A DNA stretch of 64,000 nt, taken from contig NC_068569.1 in assembly GCF_025698545.1 (NCBI RefSeq), forward strand, positions 14,880,001 to 14,944,000, written 5' to 3'. Below are positions 22,335-34,864 of this stretch, piece after piece. The notes beneath the pieces were generated by a model. It ran no database searches and was not told the DNA's origin. It worked only from the letters and a program-made list of their open reading frames with translations. Position 1 is the stretch's first letter, and every line of letters starts with the position of its first letter. Source of the stretch: Gossypium raimondii. Taxonomy: Eukaryota; Streptophyta; Magnoliopsida; Malvales; Malvaceae. The position numbers were made by a program, and so were the translations under genes.

Positions 22335-25300
22335 CAAGCGGCTTTCAACGTAAAACTTTCTCGCCAAAACAGTGCTTTCAATGCATTAGGTTATGATTGG
22401 TTGCTTTAGCCGATATACAGAGTTTGATGGCTTGAAGGGAGCAAAAAGTAAAGAAGAAAAAGAACACAGAAGCTAAGGTTGCAGTTTAAACATAGGCAGA
22501 AATAGTTATATATATAGCTTTTGTTGCACGATAACGTCCCTCGCACGGATGTTTTATACATATAACGTGTTTCTGGAAACTTTATTTTGAAGATGGCGAG
22601 CATTATTTGATTATTGTTTCAAGCTGAAGGTTTCTAGAATTTTAACAAGTGTAATTTTTAAAACCACTAATCATTAATTCCAAAATACAAAAAGATTATA
22701 TCATTAGCTGTACATATACATCAGAAAGTGATCCATGCAAAGGCATCGAAACAAATAAACATAAATGACATTATTTAAAGCACGTGCTTCGAAAGTTCAT
22801 ATTTGTTGTGACAAGTGACAACAAATTTTGACTTTTGTTTTTCTCTCTCCCGCTGAAGCATTCATTTTCTACCTCTTACTGAGGGTGGATCGTTATCCAA
22901 GCCTTTCCCCTACCTGAAATCAATGATCATTCTGGTATGAAATTGTAAAAGGGCCAAGCACCATGAGTGGATAAACTCCTTTTTGATGCGTGGAGTGACA
23001 CGCTACTATTCACCGTAAATGAGGCATCTAGCTCTTATGCCTCTCATCGGTTGTCACTATTGAGCGTCTTTGCGACACTAAGCAAGAAATTCATGTCACT
23101 TTGATCTCTAGTTTATGTTAGCCCTAAATTCAGTGAACGTAAACTATTTTGGGAAAATCTGAAATCTGCTGCGAATGTTTATAAATTACCTTGGTTAAAT
23201 ATATGCAACTTTAATGATCGAGGTGGCATAGGCTCCATTCTTTTCATGAGGTGCTCCACCTATATATTTATTATTGAATATAGTTTTATTTTTTCATTCA
23301 AATCATGGGTTTAATAAAATTGAATATTGATAATGTTATTCATTGAGTCGGCATCATACGTTAACTCGATATTAATTTAAGATTTATGATAGCACCATGA
23401 TAAATAACTACAACGCATTTAATATTCTTAACATGTTTAAATCTTGTTTTATTCATAATTTAATTTAATTTTTTCATTTTAATATCGTATATATTTCATG
23501 TATTATTAATTAATTTCAAATTATACACCTTGCTTTTGTATACCTTTAATGTTTTAGAAAATTTTTATCGAAATTTTCACATTTCAAATTGGGAGTGAAT
23601 TTATTGGCATGAGTTTGCTAAATTAAAGTGCAATCCCATAACGCATACATAAGATATAAAATAGAAATTGTTTTCATCATGGAAAATTAAACAAATGATA
23701 TTCCTTTTCCTATTTCATTGCAAAAATTAGGTTTGAGATTGAAAGTTATTGATTTAAAATAAAATAAAAATAGTTCAAAGAGGGGGAAAAAATAGATTTT
23801 TGGCTGCAACCCGAATTGACTTTAAGCTTGGTATTTGGAGTAAATAATGAATTGCATTCCACATCCAGTACAATTATACGATGTAAATTGATTAATAGTA
23901 TAATATGATGATAACAAACTTTGGCCAAATAATTAACTAATAATTGAAGCCTATGATTGCTTTCCCACACCAAATTAGCCCTCTAATTCTTGCTTCCACT
24001 TCTCACCAATCACCATCATCATTAATTTGGATATTGACAAATCAAAGATTTAAGCCACATAATTTTAGGTTGGTTTTTGGCCCACCTTATCATTAAGGTT
24101 TCCAGATATTTTTCAATTTTATAAACCCAATCCCCAATTTCTTTTGTGATTCTTGTAGTTGCGGTTTTGATTGAGATGGTATTAATTTAAAATTAATTTA
24201 ATTTTTTTAAATTTTAATAATATATATTTTATTTATTATTAATTAATTTTAAACTATCAATTTTATTATTTATTATATATTATTTTCAAACGCGTAATTA
24301 CTAAGTTTTAAGGGTTTAATTCAATTAGCAACTCTAAAACTATATTTTCTTTTTAAATTAGTTACTTAAACTTCATCAGCTAAAGTATAATTATGTCCCA
24401 ACCCTTTCTCTGTAATTAAGAATCGACATGTAATTAAAATTCATTTTCCTTCATTCGACTAAAACTTTAAAATAAATAAATTGAATTAAATTAACTTAAA
24501 TTAAAACTCCCCTATCTTTCATTAATTAAAATCCCAATTGCTTACCCACTCATCTTCCTTTTCTTTTTTTTCTTATAATTTCTCTTTCAAAAACATTTCC
24601 GGAAAATCCTAAATTTTTTTCTCTCTTTCTCTAAGCCGTTTGCCCAGCGACGGTGTCAGCCTCTAGACTGGCTATAGCCTACCTTTTTCTCCCTCCCACC
24701 AACTCTTTTTCTTTCTTTCTTCTTCTCATTCACTCCACATGTCTTCTCTTTTTTCAATTTGCAAATCTATTTTGTGAGTACCTTTATTGTCTTCACAAGT
24801 TGTGGAAAGGTGACTGTGTTTGTCGTTCATTAAAACTCTATCGGTCACCAATAGTTTTTCTTAGAAAGTGGGTGGCTATTCATCAACTTCTAAATTTTTT
24901 TCTGTTTTGCGAGTATTTTAGAATAATAAATTATTTTCACGAGTCTATTTGGACTTGTGTTATCTTAAGTTTTGTGTTTTTTGTTTGTTTTTCCATTGTT
25001 TAATAAGTTTTCAGTTTTAAAAGTTTTTGTCTGCTCTTGTAGCACTTTTTCTAGTCTTGCTTATGCATGTAACTTTAGTTTTACAAGTAATTTTAGGGAT
25101 GGTTTTGTTGTTGTCCTCTATAGTTTGGTGAATGCTCAACTCTTTTGTTGATTTTTGTTCGTCGCTTTGGATCATCTGAGGTTGATTTCCTTATCGTATT
25201 AAGTGCTTGCAGTCACTCCAGATATGTCATACTTGAGTTGTGGCAAAGCCAATTGCCAATGTGTCATGATGTTCTATTGATGATGAGGCTAAAGCCTTTG

Positions 25301-26372
25301 TTGTGTTGATGGAGCTTGTCATTCACCATCTACGATGAGTGTTTGTTATTTTTTTCTTGAATTTTATGGTTTCATTCATTGAATGAATTAATGAATTTAC
25401 TTTTCAAAATAAATATTTCCTAAACTTAATTTGAAAAGGAAAAAAGGAAATTTATTTTGTGTTTGCTTTTAATTTATTTTTAGAGTTAAAATTCTAGGTT
25501 TTGAAATGATATGTTTTCATAGACCAATCTTAATCTGCAAATCGGTTTACCAGACTTTTCCACTAGCGAATAGCAAATTCTAGGAAAATTAAATGGGAAG
25601 ATGAAGATTGAGAGAGAAAAGATACTTTTAATTTATTTTTATTTAATATTAATTTTTAATTTTAATTTAATTCTTTTATTTTCTTTTTACAGTTTTATAG
25701 CCAAATTAAGAGAAAATAATTTTTTATTATGTGTCAACCCTTGATTGGTTTAAGTGTTTTTCTAAAGAAGATAACAATTGGACTCACAATTGTTGAAATT
25801 ATAGTACTTGGATAGAAAAGAAAAGTTTAAGTACCTAACTCAAAAAGCCATATATTTTAAGAGCTGCTTATTCAATTATGTCTAAATCTTTTAAAAGTCA
25901 ATAACATCAATGAATATTTTCAAAGGTTTTAAGAGAAGTTAATTAAAATTAAAAAATCAACAAAATAATAAAATTCCCAAATATATATATTTTATAGCTT
26001 AGCTTATGACGGTTCTTCAAAAGAATCTCAAAAGATTGTATTATTGAGTCTAAACAATAACATTGAAATTAATTATTAATTTATTAAAATACTAATTATG
26101 CTCGAAATTATAAAATTGCTCAAGCAGAATTCCCTTTTCTGCTTATCGCAGAGTCGTTTCAAGGAGAAGATAGCATGATTCTTCTAATTAAATACACGAA
26201 ATAACCAAAAAAAAGTGATGAAAAACTCGATTTATGTAATGTTACAACACCACCACTTAATGAAGATTGAAGATGACGACCAATAAAACAACTGGTTGTA
26301 GTAAAGAGTAAAACAAACAGATATAGATGAATCGATTGCCAAGGAACATGCAAGGGAACACTGATTCGATCT
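22335..26372. other. AT-rich intergenic DNA
   Basis: About 4 kb without a recognisable gene. Very AT-rich tracts lie at 23400-23560 and 24180-24300. A stretch at about 24600-25390 has a more balanced composition, long pyrimidine-rich runs, an open 116-codon frame and a tail with GGTTTCATTCATTGAATGAATT. It could be a decayed non-LTR element, but no reverse-transcriptase motif is seen. I assign nothing. Confidence 0.45.
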
Positions 26373-28797
26373 TCAAAGCTTAGAGGTTCCGGCAATGTCG
26401 ATAACAAAACGGTATCTGACATCGTTTCTGGCAAGGCGGTCCAAAGCTTGGTTGATTTTATCTGGCTTGATAAGCTCTACATCGCACGTGATGTTGTGCT
26501 TCCCACACACATCCATCATTTCTTGCGTCTCTTTCATACCCCCTGTCATGCTTCCCTTTACTGCTCTCTTTCCTGTAAAAGAAGAAACATGAAACGTTGT
26601 TTATTTCATTGTCCTTGTCACTCCTCATATTGTAGTCTTACACTGGAAGGTCAGACCGTACCAAATATTAATGGAAAAGAAGGAAGCTCAATTGGCCTGT
26701 CGGGTGCCCCCACAACTACCAAAGTCCCATTTACTTTGAGCAGTTCCAAGATCGGTCCGAGTGAGTGTTTAGCTGAGACTGTGTCCAAAATAACATCTAG
26801 CGTCCTCTTACCTCTCTGTTATATATATATATATATATCACATTAATCCAACTGATTCAGAAAGATTTTGTCTAATGAAATACCTCTTCGAAAAAGCAAA
26901 TTAGAGAGTTGCCAACCTGCATTTGTTTAGCATCTGTGCTAACTAGGAAATAATCAGCGCCCAAACGCTGTTTAGCCTCATTTTCTTTTGACGGAGAAGT
27001 GCTGATGACGGTTACTTGATGACCAAATGCCTTTGCCATTTTAACAGCAACGTGACCCAGACCCCCCAGGCCAACTATTCCCACTTTTTTCCCTGGTGAC
27101 TCCAGCAGTTGGCAATCTTTCATGGGGCTAAAAACTGTTATCCCAGCACACAATAGTGGGGCTGCTGCATCCATTGGCAGGTTATCCGGCACGTGGACCA
27201 CGTACCTGCATAAATAAATATCCCCAACCTTAGCCTATGCTCCATAAACAAGTCATTTTGCTAAAAAGAAACTATATTTTATACATTTATATGGCGAAAG
27301 ATGAGTTGCTGACCTGTGATCTGCAACTAGCATTTCGGAATATCCACCATAAGTAATGGTACCATCCCAGAAAATGCCATTGTAGGTGAACTGGATCTGA
27401 TCGCAGTAGTTCTCCTGCGAGTTTTTACAGAATTCACACTCCAAACAGGATGCTGCCAAGCAACCAACCCCCACCCTGTCCCCTAGTTTGAAGTTCTTCA
27501 CGTTGCTTCCCACCTTGGTTATCACCCCCGTTATTTCATGCCTGCATATATGTAACATAAATCTCTCAATACAGAACATTTCATACTCAAAACTCTCACC
27601 ACCCAACTCGTTCAACTCTAAAACATAAATCGGATTTCTCTAATTTAAATATCCAAACTTGAATATGTTGAGCCACACCCGCAGGTAACAAAACCTTAAA
27701 AGATCAGTGACTATCCAAATCAAACAATTTCGATTTTGATTCTTGTTTCAAAGCCTTACTCAGGACACAAATATTTCAGGTTCAATTTAATTTCTTTGTT
27801 TCCACTTTAGTAATTAAATTTAATTATAAAAATATATAACTTTTTTAATTTTTTATTATTTATAAATAATGAATCGAGATAGTGGGGTAGCCTTTAATAC
27901 TTTAAGAAAAGTTGATTAGCAAAGATACGCTATTTTACTCAAATAACTTTAAAAATAATTAATTACATAAATGACATTAATTCAAAAATAATTATTTAAA
28001 TAATCTGAAATAAACAGTAAAATTAGGTTATGAAAACTAGATAGTGGACACCACTATTTTTCTATTAAAAAATAATTTTGAAATTTTAGACTTTAAATAA
28101 CCAGAACTAATGTATTTTTTCAAAAAAATTGTTAGGTACTGGCCAACAAAGGCCCAAACTCACCCAACAAAAGAGATAAGAATATTGCAACATTAACCCC
28201 TTCTTGTTTTTCATTTTTTATTTCTCAAATTTGATTATGTATTTTATATTTTAAAATAATATTAAACTACTTATCTTATTGTTAATTATTATTGCATCAC
28301 TCATATTATTATTAATCTAAAATTAATTTAAATTTAATACACACAATTAATTGTTTTTTTGGGGGGGTTATTTGGTAACATCGTTAAAGAATTTTGTTGC
28401 TTTAAATAATTCATCAACAACCCTCCTTCCCGAATAAATTTAAAGAGAGAAGGCCAAGAAGCTTTACCCAGGAACAACAGGATACATGGTGATACCCCAG
28501 TCGTCCTTAACATGGTGGAGGTCAGTGTGGCAGATCCCACAATACATCACTTGAATGGTCACATCGTTGACGCCATTTTCCCTGTTTATATTTTTCACCT
28601 CTTCCAGGGTCAGTAACGGTAAATAACCCAAAGTAGCTAAAAGATTGTAACGACTGAAATTAAACTAACTAATCATATTCATGCCATGTATATGTAGTGT
28701 ACCTTCGTTTGAAGATGTAAGGGGCGATTTTACCGGAGGAATCATAAGCCGCCCACCCTGCTACCGTCTGAGTGTGGTTAGGGGTTTCTAAAGCCAT
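26373..28797 (-). CDS. Class II cinnamyl alcohol dehydrogenase-like, zinc-dependent
   Basis: Six minus-strand exons (28797-28703, 28581-28468, 27541-27314, 27205-26917, 26815-26662, 26572-26373) close into 359 residues with GT-AG introns. It is a medium-chain zinc alcohol dehydrogenase. Catalytic zinc ligands are C49 (CGICHTD), H71/E72 (PGHEITG) and C165 (LLCAGIT); structural zinc cysteines are C102, C105, C108 and C116. The nucleotide-binding loop is GLGGLG (191-196), and the STS after VTVI is the usual NADP(H) signature. [12 protein letters not shown] and the SPMKDC region place it in the class II group (ELI3/SAD/mannitol dehydrogenase/8-hydroxygeraniol dehydrogenase-like) rather than the bona fide lignin CAD4/5 group. 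The substrate cannot be told from sequence. Intron 2 is the longest, about 0.93 kb and AT-rich. Confidence 0.93.
26819..26838. repeat. TA microsatellite in CAD-like intron 4
   Basis: A run of about nine TA units lies directly beside the 3' splice site of intron 4 of the CAD-like gene, so that it forms part of the acceptor region on the minus strand. Confidence 0.8.
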
Positions 28798-28883
28798 GAG
28801 AGGGAGAAGAGAAGACTGAAAAAGAAACAAGTGATGAGAAGAAAAAATAAAAGCTCAAAGCTTTATAGTATTGAATGTAGAGC

Positions 28884-28890
28884 ATTTATA
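28884..28890 (-). promoter_or_regulatory. TATA box of the CAD-like gene
   Basis: On the minus strand TATAAAT lies about 90 bases before the start codon, at standard core promoter distance. Confidence 0.5.
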
Positions 28891-31840
28891 GAGAGCGTCA
28901 GGTAGTTAAGAAAAGAGTTGGGTAATATGGACAATTGCCTACCTACCAATAACTATTATTTATTTCCTTCTTCGCTATCATGGTGGTGGGGGAACGAAAA
29001 GGTCCCTTGGTATGAAAGATGGGTGTAATTGAAGTGCAAGGGGAGTGTAACTTCGTGGCTTACTCGGGGGAGTCAATCTGCTGAAAACGGACAAAAGATG
29101 GTAGTTGAGTGCATTTCATTCTTCTCCACTTAACGCTGGCTATGAAACTTCAAAGTCTACTGATTGGAGTCAAATTAAAAACCACCTCCCGTTATTTTAA
29201 TGGGATGTCTTTTTGTTTGTGAGCCTTGTGCGTCACTGGCTTGTTAGTAGTGGCCATTTTCTGGCTTTTCTATAAAAATATCTCAACACTTTTGATTATT
29301 TATAAAAACCACCTATTTTAAAAATTATATAAGTAAATGAACAGTAGATATTGGTGACGTCAATGGCAATGACGCACCGAACTGAAGTATAATTATATAA
29401 AATATTTAGACACCTAATGAAGCAATTACCCTGCTTTTAGATTGGATGAAAAAAGGGTGAAGTTATTCATCTATTTGCATATTAAGTTTGTCATCTTTTG
29501 AAATTAAATTTAAATAGCACTTCAAAAAATATAAAAATAATAAAAATAAACTCTTTTCAAATTTTATTTTTTAGAAAAACAATATACTTAAAACACTATA
29601 TAAAATTCTTACTTAAATTATCCAAATATATCCCTCAAGAATTTTCATTAAGTCAGAAATTCTGCCAATGACAATGGCTACACCCAAAAAAATTATATTG
29701 TTTTAAAAACCAAATACTTGTTGATGAGTATTGATTCACCATATCAATTATTGAATCATCGCTTGGTGTTCACTAGTCGGACTTTTTAGAAGAAAAAAAA
29801 CATAACAACCTAGTGACTTAAAATAAAATTTTTCAATAGCTTAAGGCATTAAATGAAAAGTTTTGAATTGTCTAATGAACATTTTATAACTTTAATGAAG
29901 TTAAATGACAAAAGAAATACTTACTAAGAGATGAAGTTTTGTACTTTCTTTTATTTAAAAATCTTAATCTTGTCGTCAAACTTGCTATTGAGGCAATACA
30001 AAAATTAAAATAACATTTTAGCCCTCAATATTTATAATTCTTTTGTCAATTTAGTCTATTCTCATTGAAAATACATAAAATTTAATTTAAAATTTAAAAT
30101 TAAGTTTTTTTCTGTATTTTCAATAAAAATAAAATCATATTAAAATTTCATACAAAAGTGGACCTCGTTTTGGCAAGATTTATAGGTAAGTAATTGAGTG
30201 TGGAAACTTTTAATGTAGTTTTAAAAAATTATACATATATATTTAAATTTAATTTTACTTCGATTGAGAGTTTAAAAAATATTTTATATATATTGAATAG
30301 ACAGGTACTTACCAACCCTACTAAGCATTTAAAAAATGATGAAAAGATCATCGACTGTATATAATTTCATCTACTCGCGAGAATCCTCCATTTTAGCTGA
30401 TTGATGAAAACTTGAAAACAAAATCAACCATTAAAGAACATAAGCACGGGTTCAAAGCCGTTAAAACGATGCCCACTAACAGAGATCAACAAGGGCTCAG
30501 AACAACCTTGACCATCTCTGCTCATTGGAAATAACTATTGCCTGAAAACAGCTACAAAACGCAACACAGATGAAGAGGAACGTTGAAGGGGCCCAGGCCC
30601 GGTTCCTTTACTCCCCATTATTCTATGGCTAGTAGCGAAACCATAAAAGGATAAATATGGACAAAAACATAAAAAAAAAAAAAAGAGGTTGCAAGTAGGG
30701 AAATCAACAATCAAAGGGGACCAGAAGCCATGCTAGTCGGTGTTATATTCTTTTTATATATCCTTTCCATCCTCAATTGGTATCAATCGATACCAATTTG
30801 TATTGCTACGTGATGCAAAATTTTAATGTTTTAAACTTGACTTTTATTTTTGTTATACTTAAAATTCAAATATAATGTTTAAATTGCATTATTGAATCTA
30901 ATTAATAATTTTAAAATGTATGTTTGCATATAAATATATTTATATAAATGATATATAATTTATTAAAATTAAATTATAAATATATATAAAAAACTTAAAA
31001 TATCAAACTCGAAATGATACACTACTACTAATTACCTTACTAAAAACAAAAATTCGTCATTATCACTAGTTTTTATGGAAGCTTTTATTTATTAAAAATT
31101 CCACGATTAATATTTTTATATAATTTATAACCTCTCTTCACTTCAAATAAATTCCAGCAGAAAGTAGGCGGCAATTGAATGTCCTTGCGATTCAATAAAA
31201 TTTATCATCAGAAACCTATCTTCTTTGGCATTTGCTGCTGCTATCAGTAAAATATTCGTTTCCTTCATCATCAATGTCAACTGTCAAGGTCATTGGTAAA
31301 CCGGAGGGGCACCCCATTTGCCAAGTGATGTCGCTAATCAATATTTTTAACACAATTTGCCAGCGCACTTAACTTGAAAAATACATGTCAATCAAGATTT
31401 TTAAGGCTCAAACCGCACCAACCATTTCGATTTGGACTTCGGTAAACCCAATTTTTTTACTGTACCAAATATATGATCTTGGTCAATAATTTTAATCTTC
31501 AGTAATAAATTATTTATTTTATATTATTTTAATAATTTTCCCAAAACGTTTTGTATCTGTTAATGCTTATTTAATTTTTTTTACTATAAAAGATTGTTAA
31601 TTTTAAATTAACATTATATTTTTATATGATATTTTTAAATAATAAACATTTTTTCTTTTTAAATTTTTAAATACTATATCATTATTTGATTTTAATTATA
31701 TTATTATAAATAGTAATTAATTTAAATTTATTTAAAATATTAATTTTATCCTCAATTTATACTGATTACAATACAAACTATAAAGATTCTAAAATTTAAA
31801 CATTATAAAAATATTTAAGAAATAAATATAATATATTTTA

Positions 31841-32310
31841 ATGGCATAATAACTTCTTTAGCTTTTCAACTTTATAAAAAAGTCACTTTAGCCTTCTATT
31901 TAATTTTATGTCTTTTTAGCCTTTAAACTTGTATTTTTTGTCAAATCACCCTTAAAATTGATGAAAAGTTACATGACATACACGTGGATGACACACTAAC
32001 ATTTAATTATTTTTTATTTTTAAAATTTAAAAATAAAATTTATTTTAAAAATTAAAGATCATTGAAATTATTTAAAAAGTATATAATTTTTTACAATTTA
32101 AAAATTAATTAAATATTGACATGTCATCTATGTGACAATCCACGTGTATGCCACATCTGCAAAGTTAACAAATATTAATTTTTCTATCCATTTGGAATGA
32201 TTTAACAAAAAATGTAAGCTTGGGGCTAAAAAAGGCAAAAATAAAATTAAATGGTGGCTAAAATGATTTTTCTGTAAAGTTAGAGGGCCCAAAAAATCAT
32301 CATACCTATT
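31841..32310. mobile_element. Fold-back MITE-like element
   Basis: The left arm (TGGCATAATAACTTCTTTAGC..., AAGTCACTTTAGCC..., TTTTTAGCCTTTAAACTTG) is matched in reverse complement by the right arm (...AAGCTTGGGGCTAAAAAAGGC, TGGTGGCTAAAATGA, ...AAAATCATCATACC). The complement continues inward through ACACGTGGATGACACA and TGTGACAATCCACGTGT. Nearly the whole 470 bases form one imperfect palindrome with no coding capacity, as in fold-back MITEs. Confidence 0.6.
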
Positions 32311-32385
32311 TTATTTGATAACTAAACTCATGTATCACGCAATATAAGAAATTAGTATATATACACATATGATTGTTTTTTTTTT

Positions 32386-32520
32386 TGATTGGGATAATAT
32401 AACTTTTGGCTATTGAACTTGGCAATTAGGTCTACTTTAATATTTATAATTTTTTCTGTCCACATTGATCTTTGAATTTGGAAACTAGATCTATTTTAGC
32501 CCCTCAACTTGAATTCTGTT
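32386..32520. mobile_element. Single arm of the 13.4 kb inverted-end transposon family
   Basis: GGGATAATATAACTTTTGGC, followed by GAACTTGGCAATTAGGTCTA and later GGAAACTAGATCTATTTTAG, matches the arms of the element at 13399-14012 in order and spacing. CGGTT-rich interior-like sequence follows, but no matching right arm is found, so this copy is truncated. Confidence 0.5.
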
Positions 32521-33946
32521 CAATCAAGATTTGATATTATGACCAGTGTTACGGGAACAATATGGCAACAAACAGACTGAAAATTGATTAATATACAGGT
32601 TCGAAAAAAGGGGTTGAACCGATTGACCCGAAAATTACTTGAATTTGATAAAAATTAAAAATCAGGACAAAAATCAACAATTTAACAAGTTGATTCAATT
32701 TAATATATATTATTTTAAATTATTTTAAACTTTTAAGAATTTATAATTAATTATTTATTAAAGCATTGAGTGTGACATTACCATATTATAACATATTATC
32801 ACCTAAAGATTTATATAAAATTTTTAAATTTTTTATTGGATACGGACTATTACGTCTGGTAAGGATTATCAGTGGTCACGCAATTACGGATAGAGGAAAG
32901 ATACCTTAGTTTTATGTTAGCCCTGCAAACTTTAACATTTTCGACACAGACAGAGTGATATGACGAAAAGAATACACCATCGGGAAGATAATTTTACTTA
33001 TCTGTCAAATCAAAGTTTTTTTTTTCTTTTTTAATATTTATGATGTTTCTCAAATTCCACATGAAGTAGTTGTAGATATGGTTGTCCGATACCAAGGATC
33101 ACCTTGAATGCTAACCGAACTAATTCATTTTTCCTTTTGAAAAAGCTGCAGAGGGTTTTCGACTCAATGAGAGAAATGAAGGCCAGTTAGTGAAATTAAA
33201 TCGGCGGTAAATTAATCCATTAAACAAAACACCAGGGGGAGGGGAGGTGATGGAGGAATAAAAGGAATGCAGATGTCAAAGCATCATGTTTTACAAACGT
33301 GGTCCTTGCTTTATGGCTTTGAGATTCAAGAGATCAAAAAAGGTCAAAAAACAAGTAGCAAAGCATCTCAGTCGGATCCCCCCACCAAAAGCCACATGAA
33401 ACCAATGCCGAAGATCTTGTATCAGTCGGACCATACGAAAGTTCTGCAAAGGCCATATGGCAAGTGGCGATTTTGAGCAGTCCTCACTTGCTCAATGCTC
33501 CCACTCCCCAGATGCTTTATATTCTTGGTTTCTTTTTTTTTCCTCTCTTTTTTTCGGGGGTGGTTCGGTGCACACCGTGAAAAGTCAGTACTTTGGTACA
33601 TTACAATTCAAAACCCTTTTTTCCTTTTTTTTTTTTTGGCAGAATATTCAATAGAGTTAATTTATTTGCTCTCCAATCTCCATCCTTAGTACATTTTGTT
33701 TTCGAATGCCTCAAAGGCTCACACCATATAGGCCAGACCAGTAGACGTGACATCTCTTCAGTCTGATTTCCTCCATATCCCTATTCTCTTCGCCTCTCTT
33801 TTTAATCTTCATGTTGGCCTGACCGGTTTTACACAGCAATAGTAGCAGCTACCTGGTGCTCTAGTGTTCACCTTCAAAAATCCTCCTTCTCTGCACCCTG
33901 TTCATCACCATCTCCCAAAATCCATAACCTTTTAGCTAGAAAATCC

Positions 33947-34864
33947 ATGGAGGAAGTGTGGAAAGACATTAGTCTGGCTTCTCTAAGTGACCACCCTGTT
34001 GATTCCATCCTCTCCACCAGAACCAAGAATCCTAACTTTCCTAGCATGATCCTTCTGAACTTTTTGGCTACACCCATCAATAAAGAACCTCCAACTCCAA
34101 GAACATCAGTTGTCTCCTCCAATGACACATCTTCTACTGAAGGACCTGCCCCTTTTGTCCCCGGCACAATATTGAGCTTGAAATCTGGGTTCGGGTCGGC
34201 CTGCCGATGCACAGAGACTGGTGACCCCATGAGGCCAAACCTAGAGGTCAACGCTCGTGCCGGTGTTCCTGCGGCTCCATCTTTTTCTTCTTACAGTTCT
34301 GGTTTTCGTGGTTTCGGTTCTCCTGAAGCTTTCCCTTCTTTTTGCACAAAAAGGGCTCCTGAAAGTAACGAAAACTCCAACGATCGGCGGCATAAACGCA
34401 TGATGAAGAACAGAGAGTCAGCTGCTCGGTCTAGAGCTAGAAAACAGGTGAATCCCTTCCACTCTTCTTTCCCAGAAACCTCACCCCTAGTTTTGCAAAT
34501 TTAGACATTACTGGTGTGATAAGTGTTTCATATGACATTCTTCTATGAGTTCTTTTGATGTTTGAGTGTCTCAGGCATACACTACCGAGTTGGAGCTTAA
34601 AGTTGCTCATTTACAGGAAGAAAATGCTAAGCTTAGAAGGCAGCAAGAGAAGGTGACGTATCAGTTAGGCTTATATATATGTATACATGTATAGAAATGG
34701 AGTGGTAAATAGTAACTCATTCAACTTGTGCTTGTCCAAAAGCGGAATACAGTTGGTTGATATATATGCATTTGGGTCATGGTTTGGTTTTGCAGATATT
34801 GGCAGCTCGAGATCAGGTTCCAAAAAAGAATACTCTAAGTAGAACGTCAACAGCTCCATTCTGA
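33947..34864 (+). CDS. FD: FD-type bZIP transcription factor (florigen partner)
   Basis: Three exons (33947-34447, 34575-34652, 34796-34864) close into 215 residues. The N-terminus MEEVWKDISLASL and the FLATPINKEPPT segment are typical of FD/FDP proteins. The basic region is at about 146-167 with N155 in KNRESAARSRARKQ, followed by a short leucine zipper (ELELKVAHLQEENAKLRRQQ). The C-terminus ends in LSRTSTAPF, the SAP motif. T212 corresponds to the threonine whose phosphorylation lets FD bind 14-3-3 proteins and hence FT (florigen). FD activates floral meristem genes at the shoot apex. The splice sites inside the zipper fall where Arabidopsis FD has them. The serine/proline-rich middle is unstructured. 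FDP is the close alternative; the complete SAP motif and length suit either. Confidence 0.92.

Larger units (their letters stand above)
28798..33946. other. Intergenic DNA between divergent CAD-like and FD genes
   Basis: About 5.1 kb without a gene. Most is AT-rich repeat-like DNA. It holds a palindromic element at 31841-32310 and a single arm of the 13.4 kb transposon family at 32386-32520. The 33240-33946 part is more balanced and pyrimidine-rich and is probably the FD promoter and leader. I see no conserved coding fragment. Confidence 0.45.

Noticed and set aside
33874-34251. 125-codon minus-strand frame
   Set aside because: It lies antisense to FD exon 1, has no domain, and is explained by the composition of that exon.
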